The notes under the pieces were generated by a model, which was not told the DNA's origin, ran no database searches, and was given only the letters and a program-made list of their open reading frames with translations. 64,000 nucleotides of DNA from an uncultured Clostridia bacterium (GTDB lineage Bacteria; Bacillota; Clostridia; Lachnospirales; Anaerotignaceae). Position numbers and translations under genes: made by a program. The stretch spans positions 78,272 through 142,271 of the forward strand of contig CALWRF010000028.1 in assembly GCA_944383885.1 (NCBI GenBank), read 5' to 3'. Below, piece by piece: positions 61,884 through 64,000 of this stretch (positions are counted from its first letter, which is position 1; each line of letters begins with the position of its first letter).

Positions 61884-62849
61884 TTAAACTTTATAATAGT
61901 ATATTCCATTTTTTTCTATTCTCTTAATTTTTCCTGAAAAATAAAGATACTGCAAATGCGCAATAGCCTCGCCTGTAGCAAACCATTTTTGCGGCTCAGG
62001 GAAGTCATCCCAGCTCTTGCAGTCAATTTCCCATGTCATATCTCTTGCCGCCATATAAGCCGTTTTTTCTTCATCTGCCAATATGTGAATTACTTCTTTC
62101 AGCCTGTCTTCATGATGCTTATATAACTCCATAATCCTGCCATACATATCTTTTACAGGTGTTCCGTGAGCTGTTAACAGCAGCTCAACATCAAGTTTTT
62201 CAACTTTTTTAAGGCTTTCCAAATAATCCTTAAGCGGATTTTCAGAACTTATTTCAATACATATATTAGGTGTTATTGTTCCAAGTATGTGGTCGCCGCA
62301 AAACAGTATTTTTTTCTCACTGTCATACAGACACATGTGCCCCGGCGTATGACCTGGGGTTAATATGCATTTAAGTTTATAACCGCCATATTCTAACACA
62401 TCGCCTTCTGATAAATATGTAAAATTAACTCGTTCTTTATGGCAGTATTTTCTTCCCGGATGAATGTCGGTGTTTCTGCCGAATGCGGCTTTAGGAAAAC
62501 CATATTTTACAAATAAATCGTCAAGCATGCGCCAATAAAGGTTTCCAACTTCAAAATTAATTAGTTCCCCGTCAGTTTCGCCTGAATAAACAGTGCTTGT
62601 TTCAGATGCAAAATCAGGTACAAGCCCACAATGGTCTGAATGAAGATGTGTAATAAAAACATCTGTATTTTCTATCCCCAGCTCATCAAAAGCACTTTGA
62701 AGAGCTTCCTTACATTCCGGTCTGTTAAAGCCGGTATCAATTAAAAGATTTTTCTTGCCTGTAATTATATAAGCGTTAATTTCCCGAAGAGGATTGTTAG
62801 GCAAAGGCACAATTTTTTTATATATATTTTCAGCAACTTTTGTAAGCAT
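61884..62849 (-). CDS. MBL-fold metallo-hydrolase (with winged-helix-like tail)
   Basis: 321 residues. Metal ligands are THLHSDHCGL, LTPGHTPGHM, and FCGDHILG, the HXHXDH pattern of metallo-beta-lactamase folds. The last ~60 residues (GEAIAHLQYLYFSGKIKRIE) look like the winged-helix tail of LACTB2-like/hydroxyacylglutathione-hydrolase-like members. AAGGAG precedes ATG 62849. Substrate cannot be assigned. About 200 bases separate it from the threonine dehydratase. Confidence 0.85.
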   Translation of the reverse strand: MLTKVAENIYKKIVPLPNNPLREINAYIITGKKNLLIDTGFNRPECKEALQSAFDELGIENTDVFITHLHSDHCGLVPDFASETSTVYSGETDGELINFEVGNLYWRMLDDLFVKYGFPKAAFGRNTDIHPGRKYCHKERVNFTYLSEGDVLEYGGYKLKCILTPGHTPGHMCLYDSEKKILFCGDHILGTITPNICIEISSENPLKDYLESLKKVEKLDVELLLTAHGTPVKDMYGRIMELYKHHEDRLKEVIHILADEEKTAYMAARDMTWEIDCKSWDDFPEPQKWFATGEAIAHLQYLYFSGKIKRIEKNGIYYYKV

Positions 62850-62959
62850 ACAAATACTCCTTATACTAAATAGATTTATTTCAACTCATATATGGTCAGT
62901 ATAGCATACTGCAACATTATTCGTCTACAATTAAAAAGCATTACCGCTAAATAAAAAAA

Positions 62960-62998
62960 GGCAGTCACAACAAGCTTTTTAAAGCTTATGTACTGCCT
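62960..62998 (-). terminator. Terminator after the threonine dehydratase
   Basis: AGGCAGT / ACTGCCT with a nested AAGCTT pair, followed by seven T on the minus strand. About 45 bases after the stop at 63045. Confidence 0.85.
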
Positions 62999-63044
62999 AA
63001 TATTTAACATAACTATTTAACTTATGTATATTGCTGCAAATTAA

Positions 63045-64000
63045 TTAAAGCATTCCTTCTACAGGTTCATCATTAAGTATTTTTCCTATCATATCAATAT
63101 CCCAGTTGCCTGATGTAAGTATAAAGCATACATTTTCGTCAGGTGAAACTTTAACTTCCCCGCCGAGAAGCGCTGCTATTCCAACACATGCAGACGGCTC
63201 AGCTACAAGCTTTGCTTCCGAAGCTACAAGCTTAACAGCTTCTTTTATATCTTCTTCTGTTACTGACACAAAGTCATCTACATATTTTTCACAAATAGGA
63301 TATGGGTTTTCACCTGGTTTACGGCAGCCCAGTCCGTCTGCAAGGCTTGGGAAACATTCAACTTCAACTCTGTGACCTGCTTTACGGCTCTGGACATATC
63401 CGTCACTTGCCTTAGCCTGAACGCCTATTATACGTACTTTTGGATTGATTTCCTTAATAGCTGTTGCAACACCAGCAATAAGTCCGCCGCCGCCTACAGG
63501 AACCAACACTGTGTCAACATACGGCAAATCCTCAAGTATTTCAAGACCTATTGTTCCCTGTCCAGCCATAACTGTATAATCTTCATAACCATGAGCCATA
63601 GTATATCCGTTTTTTTCTTGAATTTCTTTTACCATTTTCCATCTGTCATCGTAATATCTTGGTCCAAGAACAACTTCCGCGCCAAGTGCTTTTGCCTTAT
63701 CTATTTTAACATGAGGCGCATCTTCCGGAAGAACAACTACCACATGCGTACCTGTAATTTTTCCCGCCAAAGCGCAAGCCTGACCATGATTGCCTGATGA
63801 ACTGCATATTATGCCTCTGTCCCTTTCTTCCTGAGAAAGAGATAAAATTTTATTCATAGCGCCTCTCATTTTAAACGCTCCTGTAATTTGAAGCATTTCC
63901 GGTTTAAGATACACATTGCAGCCAAGTTTTTTGTCCATTGTTTTTTGTCTTATAAGCTTTGTACGCACAACGTAAGGCTTAATTCTTTCAGCGGCTTCAC
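63045..64000 (-). CDS. Threonine (serine) dehydratase, N-terminus beyond the window
   Basis: Pyridoxal-phosphate enzyme that deaminates threonine to 2-oxobutyrate. About 318 codons are present; the frame continues to the edge (KPYVVRTKL), so the first ~20-30 residues are missing. PLP-lysine loop GAFKMRGAMNK, substrate loop SSSGNHGQA, phosphate site VGGGGLIAG. It ends at EPVEGML without the C-terminal ACT regulatory domain, so it resembles the short catabolic (TdcB-like) form. A GTG at 63968 is a less likely start because coding continues upstream. Confidence 0.9.
   Translation of the reverse strand, partial: EAAERIKPYVVRTKLIRQKTMDKKLGCNVYLKPEMLQITGAFKMRGAMNKILSLSQEERDRGIICSSSGNHGQACALAGKITGTHVVVVLPEDAPHVKIDKAKALGAEVVLGPRYYDDRWKMVKEIQEKNGYTMAHGYEDYTVMAGQGTIGLEILEDLPYVDTVLVPVGGGGLIAGVATAIKEINPKVRIIGVQAKASDGYVQSRKAGHRVEVECFPSLADGLGCRKPGENPYPICEKYVDDFVSVTEEDIKEAVKLVASEAKLVAEPSACVGIAALLGGEVKVSPDENVCFILTSGNWDIDMIGKILNDEPVEGML

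Overview
The window is AT-rich, low-GC Gram-positive DNA with mostly good Shine-Dalgarno sites. Family content points to an anaerobic Clostridia bacterium of the Lachnospiraceae or a neighbouring group: TPP-controlled thiSFGH-tenI, HxlR and flavodoxin redox clusters, a class M sirtuin, a cyclic-di-AMP receptor and an SLH stub. Genus assignment is inference only.

Layout. 1-2490 (minus): the 5' half of an F-type ATP synthase operon (atpB-E-F-H-A, atpA cut by the window edge). It faces a LacI-family gene (2845-3849, plus), and both promoters carry the same long palindrome just downstream of the expected start site. 4421-5914: a DUF3781 gene and a DHH phosphoesterase. 6413-10775 (minus): orphan immunity-type genes (a frameshifted small gene, CbrC, DUF4241, DUF2262, a DUF1963-like protein). 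11203-15489: response regulator, histidine kinase and ABC transporter of the peptide-antibiotic type. 16021-23991: a permease and a redox cluster (cupin, DUF362 lipoprotein, DUF4405, three flavodoxin-type proteins, a CMD protein, MerR-like and LysR regulators). 24199-30942: radical SAM protein, esterase, a sirtuin/macrodomain/ferredoxin operon, two HxlR regulators, a flavin-type split barrel and a secreted SnoaL-like protein. 31654-41003: a second immunity/membrane block with three DUF3137 paralogues, LemA, DUF1266, DUF1963, SUKH-like and unknown genes. 41870-43656: two iron-sulfur-flavoprotein-like reductases and an HxlR regulator.

43752-46699 holds a P-type cation ATPase whose leader carries a short Asp/Ser-rich ORF ending inside an intrinsic terminator; the pump has Ala where the conserved M6 Asp is expected. 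46772-54943 (minus) is a cellulose-synthase-like exopolysaccharide operon: GT-C-like membrane protein, degenerate GGDEF protein, DUF2334-like protein, BcsA-like GT2, BcsB-like protein, and a thioredoxin fused to a GH8-like domain. A (TGTC)17 tract and a terminator-like hairpin lie in its leader and suggest phase variation. 55308-59042 (plus) is the thiazole branch of thiamine synthesis behind a TPP riboswitch and a second hairpin element. 59160-64000 holds an SLH stub, a cyclic-di-AMP receptor, tRNA-Thr(GGT), a 56-residue protein gene, a metallophosphoesterase, an MBL-fold hydrolase and the bulk of a threonine dehydratase.

The main regulatory leads are the shared LacI operators on the ATP synthase operon, the leader-peptide attenuator in front of the P-type ATPase, and the repeat-dependent reading frame in front of the exopolysaccharide operon. 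All three are inferences from visible sequence and none has been tested.
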